This document shows positions 51,501 to 64,000 of a stretch of 64,000 nt of DNA, in pieces. The stretch comes from Agrypnus murinus (Eukaryota; Arthropoda; Insecta; Coleoptera; Elateridae). The position numbers were made by a program, and so were the translations under genes. The stretch covers positions 98,515,683 through 98,579,682 of the forward strand of contig OV816031.1 of the NCBI GenBank assembly GCA_929113105.1. The letters are read 5' to 3'. How positions within the stretch are numbered: position 1 is the stretch's first letter; the number at the start of each line of letters is the position of its first letter. The notes below the pieces were generated by a model. It saw only the letters and a list, made by a program, of their open reading frames with translations, ran no database searches and had not been told where the DNA came from.

Positions 51501-54500
51501 CATAAGTAGTCAAAGTTAAGTAGACTATTTTTGTGGTGCTTAACACTCATGTCTATCATGCTTGCGAATACCACTCGTGCTGCGCACTCGTGATATTTAA
51601 ATGCAAGCATGATAGACATTCATGAAACCACCACAAAAATAGTCGACATAACTTTGACTACTAATGGTATTATAAGTGACTATTCAACTCACATGTCATT
51701 TATTAAAAATTGATCAATTAAAATGCAGCATTTGATATTTTTAATCCAATGAAAATGAATTGTATCGACAATTTTCACTAGTGAAAATTGTCGATAATTT
51801 TAATAAAACACAAATATTTAACAACATTTATTTTTGAGTACTGAACGTACAATTATTAAATGTAACATTGCTACATTTATGAAAAACAATTTGATTTTTT
51901 AAAGCGTGTTCGTTGAATAGTCTCTCGAATACCATAAGTAGTCAAAGTTAAGTAGACTATTTTTGTGGTGCTTAACACTCATGTCTATCATGCTTGCGAA
52001 TACCACTCGTGCTGCGCACTCGTGATATTTAAATGCAAGCATGATAGACATTCGTGAAACCACCACAAAAATAGTCGACATAACTTTGACTACTAATGGT
52101 ATTATAAGTGACTATTCAACTCACATGTCATTTATTAAAAATTGACCAATTAAAATGCAGCATTTGATATTTTTAATCCAATGAAAATGAATTGTATCGA
52201 CAATTCTCTCTAGTGAAGATTATCGACAATTTTCACTAGTGATAACAATCGACAATTTTAATAAAACACAAATATTTAACAACATTTATTTTTGAGTACT
52301 GAACGTACAATTATTAAATGTAACATTGCTACATTTATGAAAAACAATTTGATTTTTTAAAGCGTGTTCGTTGAATAGTCTCTCGAATACCATAAGTAGT
52401 CAAAGTTAAGTAGACTATTTTTGTGGTGCTTAACACTCATGTCTATCATGCTTGCGAATACCACTCGTGCTGCGCACTCGTGATATTTAAATGCAAGCAT
52501 GATAGACATTCATGAAACCACCACAAAAATAGTCGACATAACTTTGACTACTAATGGTATTATAAGTGACTATTCAACTCACATGTCATTTATTAAAAAT
52601 TGATCAATTAAAATGCAGCATTTGATATTTTTAATCCAATGAAAATGAATTGTATCGACAATTTTCACTAGTGAAAATTATCGACAATTTTAATAAAACA
52701 CAAATATTTAACAACATTTATTTTTGAGTACTGAACGTACAATTATTAAATGTAACATTGCTACATTTATGAAAAACAATTTGATTTTTTAAAGCGTGTT
52801 CGTTGAATAGTCTCTCGAATACCATAAGTAGTCAAAGTTAAGTAGACTATTTTTGTGGTGCTTAACACTCATGTCTATCATGCTTGCGAATACCACTCGT
52901 GCTGCGCACTCGTGGTATTTAAATGCAAGCATGATAGACATTCGTGAAACCACCACAAAAATAGTCGACATAACTTTGACTACAAATGGTATTTATTATA
53001 AGTGACTATTCAACTCACATGTCATTTATTAAAAATTGACCAATTAAAATGCAGCATTTGATATTTTTAATCCAATGAAAATGAATTGTATCGACAATTC
53101 TCACTAGTGAAAATTGTCGACAATTTTCACTAGTGATAACAATCGACAATATTAATAAAACACAAATATTTAACAGCATTTATTTTTGAGTATTGAACGT
53201 ACAATTATTAAATGTAACATTGCTACATTTATGAAAAACAATTTGATTTTTTAAAGCGTGTTCGTTGAATAGTCTCTCGAATACCATAAGTAGTCAAAGT
53301 TAAGTAGACTATTTTTGTGGTGCTTAACACTCATGTCTATCATGCTTGCGAATACCACTCGTGCTGCGCACTCGTGATATTTAAATGCAAGCATGATAGA
53401 CATTCATGAAACCACCACAAAAATAGTCGACATAACTTTGACTACTAATGGTATTATAAGTGACTATTCAACTCACATGTCATTTATTAAAAATTGACCA
53501 ATTAAAATGCAGCATTTGATATTTTTAATCCAATGAAAATGAATTGTATCGACAATTTTCACTAGTGAAAATTATCGACAATTTTAATAAAACACAAATA
53601 TTTAACAACATTTATTTTTGAGTACTGAACGTACAATTATTAAATGTAACATTGCTACATTTATGAAAAACAATTTGATTTTTTAAAGCGTGTTCGTTGA
53701 ATAGTCTCTCGAATACCATAAGTAGTCAAAGTTAAGTAGACTATTTTTGTGGTGCTTAACACTCATGTCTATCATGCTTGCGAATACCACTCGTGCTGCG
53801 CACTCGTGATATTTAAATGCAAGCATGATAGACATTCGTGAAACCACCACAAAAATAGTCGACATAACTTTGACTACTAATGGTATTATAAGTGACTATT
53901 CAACTCACATGTCATTTATTAAAAATTGACCAATTAAAATGCAGCATTTGATATTTTTAATCCAATGAAAATGAATTGTATCGACAATTCTCTCTAGTGA
54001 AGATTATCGACAATTTTCACTAGTGATAACAATCGACAATTTTAATAAAACACAAATATTTAACAACATTTATTTTTGAGTACTGAACGTACAATTATTA
54101 AATGTAACATTGCTACATTTATGAAAAACAATTTGATTTTTTAAAGCGTGTTCGTTGAATAGTCTCTCGAATACCATAAGTAGTCAAAGTTAAGTAGACT
54201 ATTTTTGTGGTGCTTAACACTCATGTCTATCATGCTTGCGAATACCACTCGTGCTGCGCACTCGTGGTATTTAAATGCAAGCATGATAGACATTCGTGAA
54301 ACCACCACAAAAATAGTCGACATAACTTTGACTACTAATGGTATTATAAGTGACTATTCAACTCACATGTCATTTATTAAAAATTGACCAATTAAAATGC
54401 AGCATTTGATATTTTTAATCTAATGAAAATGAATTGTATCTACAATTCTCACTATTGAAAATTGTCGACAATTTTCACTAGTGATAACAATCGACAATTT

Positions 54501-57500
54501 TAATAAAACACAAATATTTAACAACATTTATTTTTGAGTACTGAACGTACAATTATTAAATGTAACATTGCTACATTTATGAAAAACAATTTGATTTTTT
54601 AAAGCGTGTTCGTTGAATAGTCTCTCGAATACCATAAGTAGTCAAAGTTAAGTAGACTATTTTTGTGGTGCTTAACACTCATGTCTATCATGCTTGCGAA
54701 TACCACTCGTGCTGCGCACTCGTGATATTTAAATGAAAGCATGATAGACATTCGTGAAACCACCACAAAAATAGTCGACATAACTTTGACTACAAATGGT
54801 ATTTATTATAAGTGACTATTCAACTCACATGTCATTTATTAAAAATTGACCAATTAAAATGCAGCATTTGATATTTTTAATCCAATGAAAATGAATTGTA
54901 TCGACAATTCTCACTAGTGAAAATTGTCGACAATTTTCACTAGTGATAACAATCGACAATATTAATAAAACACAAATATTTAACATTTATTTTTGAGTAC
55001 TGAACGTACAATTATTAAATGTAACATTGCTACATTTATGAAAAACAATTTGATTTTTTAAAGCGTGTTCGTTGAATAGTCTCTCGAATACCATAAGTAG
55101 TCAAAGTTAAGTAGACTATTTTTGTGGTGCTTAACACTCATGTCTATCATGCTTGCGAATACCACTCGTGCTGCGCACTCGTGATATTTAAATGAAAGCA
55201 TGATAGACATTCGTGAAACCACCACAAAAATAGTCGACATAACTTTGACTACTAATGGTATTATAAGTGACTATTCAACTCACATGTCATTTATTAAAAA
55301 TTGACCAATTAAAATGCAGCATTTGATATTTTTAATCCAATGAAAATGAATTGTATCGACAATTCTCACTAGTGAAAATTGTCGACAATTTTCACTAGTG
55401 ATAACAATCGACAATTTTAATAAAACACAAATATTTAACAGCATTTATTTTTGAGTATTGAACGTACAATTATTAAATGTAACATTGCTACATTTATGAA
55501 AAACAATTTGATTTTTTAAAGCGTGTTCGTTGAATAGTCTCTCGAATACCATAAGTAGTCAAAGTTAAGTAGACTATTTTTGTGGTGCTTAACACTCATG
55601 TCTATCATGCTTGCGAATACCACTCGTGCTGCGCACTCGTGATATTTAAATGCAAGCATGATAGACATTCATGAAACCACCACAAAAATAGTCGACATAA
55701 CTTTGACTACTAATGGTATTATAAGTGACTATTCAACTCACATGTCATTTATTAAAAATTGACCAATTAAAATGCAGCATTTGATATTTTTAATCCAATG
55801 AAAATGAATTGTATCGACAATTTTCACTAGTGAAAATTATCGACAATTTTAATAAAACACAAATATTTAACAACATTTATTTTTGAGTACTGAACGTACA
55901 ATTATTAAATGTAACATTGCTACATTTATGAAAAACAATTTGATTTTTTAAAGCGTGTCCGTTGAATAGTCTCTCGAATACCATAAGTAGTCAAAGTTAA
56001 GTAGACTATTTTTGTGGTGCTTAACACTCATGTCTATCATGCTTGCGAATACCACTCGTGCTGCGCACTCGTGATATTTAAATGAAAGCATGATAGACAT
56101 TCGTGAAACCACCACAAAAATAGTCGACATAACTTTGACTACTAATGGTATTATAAGTGACTATTCAACTCACATGTCATTTATTAAAAATTGACCAATT
56201 AAAATGCAGCATTTGATATTTTTAATCCAATGAAAATGAATTGTATCGACAATTCTCACTAGTGAAAATTGTCGACAATTTTCACTAGTGATAACAATCG
56301 ACAATTTTAATAAAACACAAATATTTAACAACATTTATTTTTGAGTACTGAACGTACAATTATTAAATGTAACATTGCTACATTTATGAAAAACAATTTG
56401 ATTTTTTAAAGCGTGTTCGTTGAATAGTCTCTCGAATACCATAAGTAGTCAAAGTTAAGTAGACTATTTTTGTGTTGCTTAACACTCATGTCTATCGTGC
56501 TTGCGAATACCACTCGTGCTGCGCACTCGTGGTATTTCAATGCAAGCATGATAGACATTCGTGAAACCACCACAAAAATAGTCGACATAACTTTGACTAC
56601 TAATGTTATTATAAGTGACTATTCAACTCACATGTCATTTATTAAAAATTGACCAATTAAAATGCAGCATTTGATATTTTTAATCCAATGAAAATGAATT
56701 GTATCGACAATTCTCACTAGTGAAAATTGTCGACAATTTTCACTAGTGATAACAATCGACAATTTTAATAAAACACAAATATTTTACAACATTTATTTTT
56801 GAGTACTGAACGTACAATTATTAAATGTAACATTGCTACATTTATGAAAAACAATTTGATTTTTTAAAGCGTGTTCGTTGAATAGTCTCTCGAATACCAT
56901 AAGTAGTCAAAGTTAAGTAGACTATTTTTGTGGTGCTTAACACTCATGTCTATCATGCTTGCGAATACCACTCGTGCTGCGCACTCGTGATATTTAAATG
57001 CAAGCATGATAGACATTCATGAAACCACCACAAAAATAGTCGACATAACTTTGACTACTAATGGTATTATAAGTGACTATTCAACTCACATGTCATTTAT
57101 TAAAAATTGATCAATTAAAATGCAGCATTTGATATTTTTAATCCAATGAAAATGAATTGTATCGACAATTTTCACTAGTGATGATTGTCGATAATTTTAA
57201 TAAAACACAAATATTTAACAACATTTATTTTTGAGTACTGAACGTACAATTATTAAATGTAACATTGCTACATTTATGAAAAACAATTTGATTTTTTAAA
57301 GCGTGTTCGTTGAATAGTCTCTCGAATACCATAAGTAGTCAAAGTTAAGTAGACTATTTTTGTGGTGCTTAACACTCATGTCTATCATGCTTGCGAATAC
57401 CACTCGTGCTGCGCACTCGTGATATTTAAATGCAAGCATGATAGACATTCGTGAAACCACCACAAAAATAGTCGACATAACTTTGACTACTAATGGTATT

Positions 57501-59400
57501 ATAAGTGACTATTCAACTCACATGTCATTTATTAAAAATTGACCAATTAAAATGCAGCATTTGATATTTTTAATCCAATGAAAATGAATTGTATCGACAA
57601 TTCTCTCTAGTGAAGATTATCGACAATTTTCACTAGTGATAACAATCGACAATTTTAATAAAACACAAATATTTAACAACATTTATTTTTGAGTACTGAA
57701 CGTACAATTATTAAATGTAACATTGCTACATTTATGAAAAACAATTTGATTTTTTAAAGCGTGTTCGTTGAATAGTCTCTCGAATACCATAAGTAGTCAA
57801 AGTTAAGTAGACTATTTTTGTGGTGCTTAACACTCATGTCTATCATGCTTGCGAATACCACTCGTGCTGCGCACTCGTGATATTTAAATGCAAGCATGAT
57901 AGACATTCATGAAACCACCACAAAAATAGTCGACATAACTTTGACTACTAATGGTATTATAAGTGACTATTCAACTCACATGTCATTTATTAAAAATTGA
58001 TCAATTAAAATGCAGCATTTGATATTTTTAATCCAATGAAAATGAATTGTATCGACAATTTTCACTAGTGAAAATTATCGACAATTTTAATAAAACACAA
58101 ATATTTAACAACATTTATTTTTGAGTACTGAACGTACAATTATTAAATGTAACATTGCTACATTTATGAAAAACAATTTGATTTTTTAAAGCGTGTTCGT
58201 TGAATAGTCTCTCGAATACCATAAGTAGTCAAAGTTAAGTAGACTATTTTTGTGGTGCTTAACACTCATGTCTATCATGCTTGCGAATACCACTCGTGCT
58301 GCGCACTCGTGGTATTTAAATGCAAGCATGATAGACATTCGTGAAACCACCACAAAAATAGTCGACATAACTTTGACTACAAATGGTATTTATTATAAGT
58401 GACTATTCAACTCACATGTCATTTATTAAAAATTGACCAATTAAAATGCAGCATTTGATATTTTTAATCCAATGAAAATGAATTGTATCGACAATTCTCA
58501 CTAGTGAAAATTGTCGACAATTTTCACTAGTGATAACAATCGACAATATTAATAAAACACAAATATTTAACAGCATTTATTTTTGAGTATTGAACGTACA
58601 ATTATTAAATGTAACATTGCTACATTTATGAAAAACAATTTGATTTTTTAAAGCGTGTTCGTTGAATAGTCTCTCGAATACCATAAGTAGTCAAAGTTAA
58701 GTAGACTATTTTTGTGGTGCTTAACACTCATGTCTATCATGCTTGCGAATACCACTCGTGCTGCGCACTCGTGATATTTAAATGCAAGCATGATAGACAT
58801 TCATGAAACCACCACAAAAATAGTCGACATAACTTTGACTACTAATGGTATTATAAGTGACTATTCAACTCACATGTCATTTATTAAAAATTGACCAATT
58901 AAAATGCAGCATTTGATATTTTTAATCCAATGAAAATGAATTGTATCGACAATTTTCACTAGTGAAAATTATCGACAATTTTAATAAAACACAAATATTT
59001 AACAACATTTATTTTTGAGTACTGAACGTACAATTATTAAATGTAACATTGCTACATTTATGAAAAACAATTTGATTTTTTAAAGCGTGTTCGTTGAATA
59101 GTCTCTCGAATACCATAAGTAGTCAAAGTTAAGTAGACTATTTTTGTGGTGCTTAACACTCATGTCTATCATGCTTGCGAATACCACTCGTGCTGCGCAC
59201 TCGTGATATTTAAATGCAAGCATGATAGACATTCGTGAAACCACCACAAAAATAGTCGACATAACTTTGACTACTAATGGTATTATAAGTGACTATTCAA
59301 CTCACATGTCATTTATTAAAAATTGACCAATTAAAATGCAGCATTTGATATTTTTAATCCAATGAAAATGAATTGTATCGACAATTCTCTCTAGTGAAGA
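48600..59400. repeat. Two tandem copies of a 5397-bp twelve-unit block
   Basis: Unit starts 48744, 49202, 49661, 50551, 51009, 51899, 52789 and 53683 reappear exactly 5397 bp on at 54141, 54599, 55058, 55948, 56406, 57296, 58186 and 59080. A rare change, AAGCGTGTCCGTTG, is in both copies (50556 and 55953 region). Few private changes were noticed, such as CTGTACGTAC near 50952, TCTACAATTCTCACTATTG near 54440 and TGATGATTGTCG near 57180. Block borders are approximate to within a unit. Confidence 0.88.
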
Positions 59401-62400
59401 TTATCGACAATTTTCACTAGTGATAACAATCGACAATTTTAATAAAACACAAATATTTAACAACATTTATTTTTGAGTACTGAACGTACAATTATTAAAT
59501 GTAACATTGCTACATTTATGAAAAACAATTTGATTTTTTAAAGCGTGTTCGTTGAATAGTCTCTCGAATACCATAAGTAGTCAAAGTTAAGTAGACTATT
59601 TTTGTGGTGCTTAACACTCATGTCTATCATGCTTGCGAATACCACTCGTGCTGCGCACTCGTGATATTTAAATGCAAGCATGATAGACATTCATGAAACC
59701 ACCACAAAAATAGTCGACATAACTTTGACTACTAATGGTATTATAAGTGACTATTCAACTCACATGTCATTTATTAAAAATTGATCAATTAAAATGCAGC
59801 ATTTGATATTTTTAATCCAATGAAAATGAATTGTATCGACAATTTTCACTAGTGAAAATTATCGACAATTTTAATAAAACACAAATATTTAACAACATTT
59901 ATTTTTGAGTACTGAACGTACAATTATTAAATGTAACATTGCTACATTTATGAAAAACAATTTGATTTTTTAAAGCGTGTTCGTTGAATAGTCTCTCGAA
60001 TACCATAAGTAGTCAAAGTTAAGTAGACTATTTTTGTGGTGCTTAACACTCATGTCTATCATGCTTGCGAATACCACTCGTGCTGCGCACTCGTGGTATT
60101 TAAATGCAAGCATGATAGACATTCGTGAAACCACCACAAAAATAGTCGACATAACTTTGACTACAAATGGTATTTATTATAAGTGACTATTCAACTCACA
60201 TGTCATTTATTAAAAATTGACCAATTAAAATGCAGCATTTGATATTTTTAATCCAATGAAAATGAATTGTATCGACAATTCTCACTAGTGAAAATTGTCG
60301 ACAATTTTCACTAGTGATAACAATCGACAATTTTAATAAAACACAAATATTTAACAGCATTTATTTTTGAGTATTGAACGTACAATTATTAAATGTAACA
60401 TTGCTACATTTATGAAAAACAATTTGATTTTTTAAAGCGTGTTCGTTGAATAGTCTCTCGAATACCATAAGTAGTCAAAGTTAAGTAGACTATTTTTGTG
60501 GTGCTTAACACTCATGTCTATCATGCTTGCGAATACCACTCGTGCTGCGCACTCGTGATATTTAAATGCAAGCATGATAGACATTCATGAAACCACCACA
60601 AAAATAGTCGACATAACTTTGACTACTAATGGTATTATAAGTGACTATTCAACTCACATGTCATTTATTAAAAATTGACCAATTAAAATGCAGCATTTGA
60701 TATTTTTAATCCAATGAAAATGAATTGTATCGACAATTTTCACTAGTGAAAATTATCGACAATTTTAATAAAACACAAATATTTAACAACATTTATTTTT
60801 GAGTACTGAACGTACAATTATTAAATGTAACATTGCTACATTTATGAAAAACAATTTGATTTTTTAAAGCGTGTTCGTTGAATAGTCTCTCGAATACCAT
60901 AAGTAGTCAAAGTTAAGTAGACTATTTTTGTGGTGCTTAACACTCATGTCTATCATGCTTGCGAATACCACTCGTGCTGCGCACTCGTGATATTTAAATG
61001 AAAGCATGATAGACATTCGTGAAACCACCACAAAAATAGTCGACATAACTTTGACTACTAATGGTATTATAAGTGACTATTCAACTCACATGTCATTTAT
61101 TAAAAATTGACCAATTAAAATGCAGCATTTGATATTTTTAATCCAATGAAAATGAATTGTATCGACAATTCTCACTAGTGAAAATTGTCGACAATTTTCA
61201 CTAGTGATAACAATCGACAATTTTAATAAAACACAAATATTTAACAACATTTATTTTTGAGTACTGAACGTACAATTATTAAATGTAACATTGCTACATT
61301 TATGAAAAACAATTTGATTTTTTAAAGCGTGTTCGTTGAATAGTCTCTCGAATACCATAAGTAGTCAAAGTTAAGTAGACTATTTTTGTGTTGCTTAACA
61401 CTCATGTCTATCGTGCTTGCGAATACCACTCGTGCTGCGTACTCGTGGTATTTCAATGCAAGCAAGATAGACATTCGTGAAACCACCACAAAAATAGTCG
61501 ACATAACTTTGACTACTAATGGTATTATAAGTGACTATTCAACTCACATGTCATTTATTAAAAATTGACCAATTAAAATGCAGCATTTGATATTTTTAAT
61601 CCAATGAAAATGAATTGTACCGACAATTCTCACTAGTGAAAATTGTCGACAATTTTCACTAGTGATAACAATCGACAATTTTAATAAAACACAAATATTT
61701 TACAACATTTATTTTTGAGTACTGAACGTACAATTATTAAATGTAACATTGCTACATTTATGAAAAACAATTTGATTTTTTAAAGCGTGTTCGTTGAATA
61801 GTCTCTCGAATACCATAAGTAGTCAAAGTTAAGTAGACTATTTTTGTGGTGCTTAACACTCATGTCTATCATGCTTGCGAATACCACTCGTGCTGCGCAC
61901 TCGTGGTATTTAAATGCAAGCATGATAGACATTCGTGAAACCACCACAAAAATAGTCGACATAACTTTGACTACAAATGGTATTTATTATAAGTGACTAT
62001 TCAACTCACATGTCATTTATTAAAAATTGACCAATTAAAATGCAGCATTTGATATTTTTAATCCAATGAAAATGAATTGTATCGACAATTCTCACTAGTA
62101 AAAATTGTCGACAATTTTCACTAGTGATAACAATCGACAATATTAATAAAACACAAATATTTAACAACATTTATTTTTGAGTACTGAACGTACAATTATT
62201 AAATGTAACATTGCTACATTTATGAAAAACAATTTGATTTTTTAAAGCGTGTTCGTTGAATAGTCTCTCGAATACCATAAGTAGTCAAAGTTAAGTAGAC
62301 TATTTTTGTGGTGCTTAACACTCATGTCTATCATGCTTGCGAATACCACTCGTGCTGCGCACTCGTGATATTTAAATGCAAGCATGATAGACATTCATGA

Positions 62401-64000
62401 AACCACCACAAAAATAGTCGACATAACTTTGACTACTAATGGTATTATAAGTGACTATTCAACTCACATGTCATTTATTAAAAATTGACCAATTAAAATG
62501 CAGCATTTGATATTTTTAATCCAATGAAAATGAATTGTATCGACAATTTTCACTAGTGAAAATTATCGACAATTTTAATAAAACACAAATATTTAACAAC
62601 ATTTATTTTTGAGTACTGAACGTACAATTATTAAATGTAACATTGCTACATTTATGAAAAACAATTTGATTTTTTAAAGCGTGTTCGTTGAATAGTCTCT
62701 CGAATACCATAAGTAGTCAAAGTTAAGTAGACTATTTTTGTGGTGCTTAACACTCATGTCTATCATGCTTGCGAATACCACTCGTGCTGCGCACTCGTGA
62801 TATTTAAATGAAAGCATGATAGACATTCGTGAAACCACCACAAAAATAGTCGACATAACTTTGACTACTAATGGTATTATAAGTGACTATTCAACTCACA
62901 TGTCATTTATTAAAAATTGACCAATTAAAATGCAGCATTTGATATTTTTAATCCAATGAAAATGAATTGTATCGACAATTCTCACTAGTGAAAATTGTCG
63001 ACAATTTTCACTAGTGATAACAATCGACAATTTTAATAAAACACAAATATTTAACAACATTTATTTTTGAGTACTGAACGTACAATTATTAAATGTAACA
63101 TTGCTACATTTATGAAAAACAATTTGATTTTTTAAAGCGTGTTCGTTGAATAGTCTCTCGAATACCATAAGTACTCAAAGTTAAGTAGACTATTTTTGTG
63201 GTGCTTAACACTCATGTCTATCGTGCTTGCGAATACCACTCGTGCTGCGCACTCGTGGTATTTAAATGCAAGCATGATAGACATTCGTGAAACCACCACA
63301 AAAATAGTCGACATAACTTTGACTACTAATGGTATTATAAGTGACTATTCAACTCACATGTCATTTATTAAAAATTGACCAATTAAAATGCAGCATTTGA
63401 TATTTTTAATCCAATGAAAATGAATTGTATCGACAATTCTCACTAGTGAAAATTGTCGACAATTTTCACTAGTGATAACAATCGACAATTTTAATAAAAC
63501 ACAAATATTTTACAACATTTATTTTTGAGTACTGAACGTACAATTATTAAATGTAACATTGCTACATTTATGAAAAACAATTTGATTTTTTAAAGCGTGT
63601 TCGTTGAATAGTCTCTCGAATACCATAAGTAGTCAAAGTTAAGTAGACTATTTTTGTGGTGCTTAACACTCATGTCTATCATGCTTGCGAATACCACTCG
63701 TGCTGCGCACTCGTGATATTTAAATGCAAGCATGATAGACATTCATGAAACCACCACAAAAATAGTCGACATAACTTTGACTACTAATGGTATTATAAGT
63801 GACTATTCAACTCACATGTCATTTATTAAAAATTGATCAATTAAAATGCAGCATTTGATATTTTTAATACAATGAAAATGAATTGTATCGACAATTTTCA
63901 CTAGTGAAAATTATAGACAATTTTAATAAAACACAAATATTTAACAACATTTATTTTTGAGTACTGAACGTACAATTATTAAATGTAACATTGCTACATT

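Larger units (their letters stand above)
29483..64000. repeat. Satellite array 3, ~432-458-bp units, about 76 units
   Basis: Head-to-tail satellite units of the same family as arrays 1 and 2 run to the window edge with no interruption by another sequence. Orientation is the same as in array 1. The left third (to about 42.85 kb) matches array 1 unit for unit. The right two thirds are built from alternating long (458) and short (432) units, higher-order cassettes and recent block duplications. The array continues past 64000. Confidence 0.98.

Noticed and set aside
1..64000. Sixty-codon open frames on both strands in nearly every satellite unit
   Set aside because: They recur because the units are nearly identical, and occur on both strands because the hairpin is a palindrome. 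They lack domains and are broken in many units by ordinary substitutions.
1..64000. Hammerhead ribozyme in the satellite, as in some cave-cricket and other animal satellites
   Set aside because: No CTGATGA...GAAA core was found in the monomer on either strand.
1..64000. CENP-B box in the satellite (GTTCGTTGAATAGTC)
   Set aside because: It begins like a CENP-B box (TTCG and a later A) but lacks the required CGGG part, so it does not meet the motif.

Overview
This is eukaryotic nuclear DNA, AT-rich and full of transposable elements, most likely from an insect. The host call rests on three things: a spliced kinase gene of the SBK1 type with insect-like exons, relics of a transposon-protein family that is common in insects, and many small DNA transposons with 'TATACAGGG' ends. 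A beetle or another insect with a repeat-rich genome would fit, but the species cannot be told from the window. No prokaryotic genes, rRNA, tRNA or CRISPR array were seen.

Layout. (1) 1-12483: tandem array of a ~458-bp satellite, about 28 units, entering from the left edge. (2) 12484-19636: accessory DNA made of small repeats and transposons. It holds a ~220-bp sequence that caps the array, a three-copy ~425-bp repeat (two direct, one inverted), a PIF/Harbinger-like MITE with TTA duplications, a pogo-like end, and a 1.3-kb hAT-type element with a perfect 8-bp target duplication and a second MITE inside it. (3) 19637-20443: a second, tiny array (under two units) of the same satellite, followed by the same ~220-bp cap. 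(4) 20664-29482: the only convincing host gene, an SBK1-like serine/threonine kinase on the minus strand (three exons, 23735 to 22176), then two decayed copies of one transposon-protein family, a long-armed foldback element with a nested TA-target MITE, and a GC-richer block near 28.5-29.0 kb that may be a 5' exon. (5) 29483-64000: the main satellite array, about 76 units, running off the right edge.

The satellite is the striking part. Each unit carries three separate inverted repeats: a ~176-bp imperfect hairpin with ~85-bp arms, a 32-bp perfect palindrome in many units, and an 8-bp stem with a 7-base loop. The array has layered higher-order structure: 890-bp dimers, a 2238-bp five-unit cassette, a 5397-bp twelve-unit block present twice, and a ~10.8-kb block shared in direct orientation by the left and right arrays, so the kinase locus sits between long direct repeats. 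The shared cap after arrays 1 and 2 suggests that the satellite was spread as the inside of a mobile element. The 60-codon open frames found in nearly every unit on both strands follow from the palindrome and the sequence identity of the units; they are not proposed as genes.
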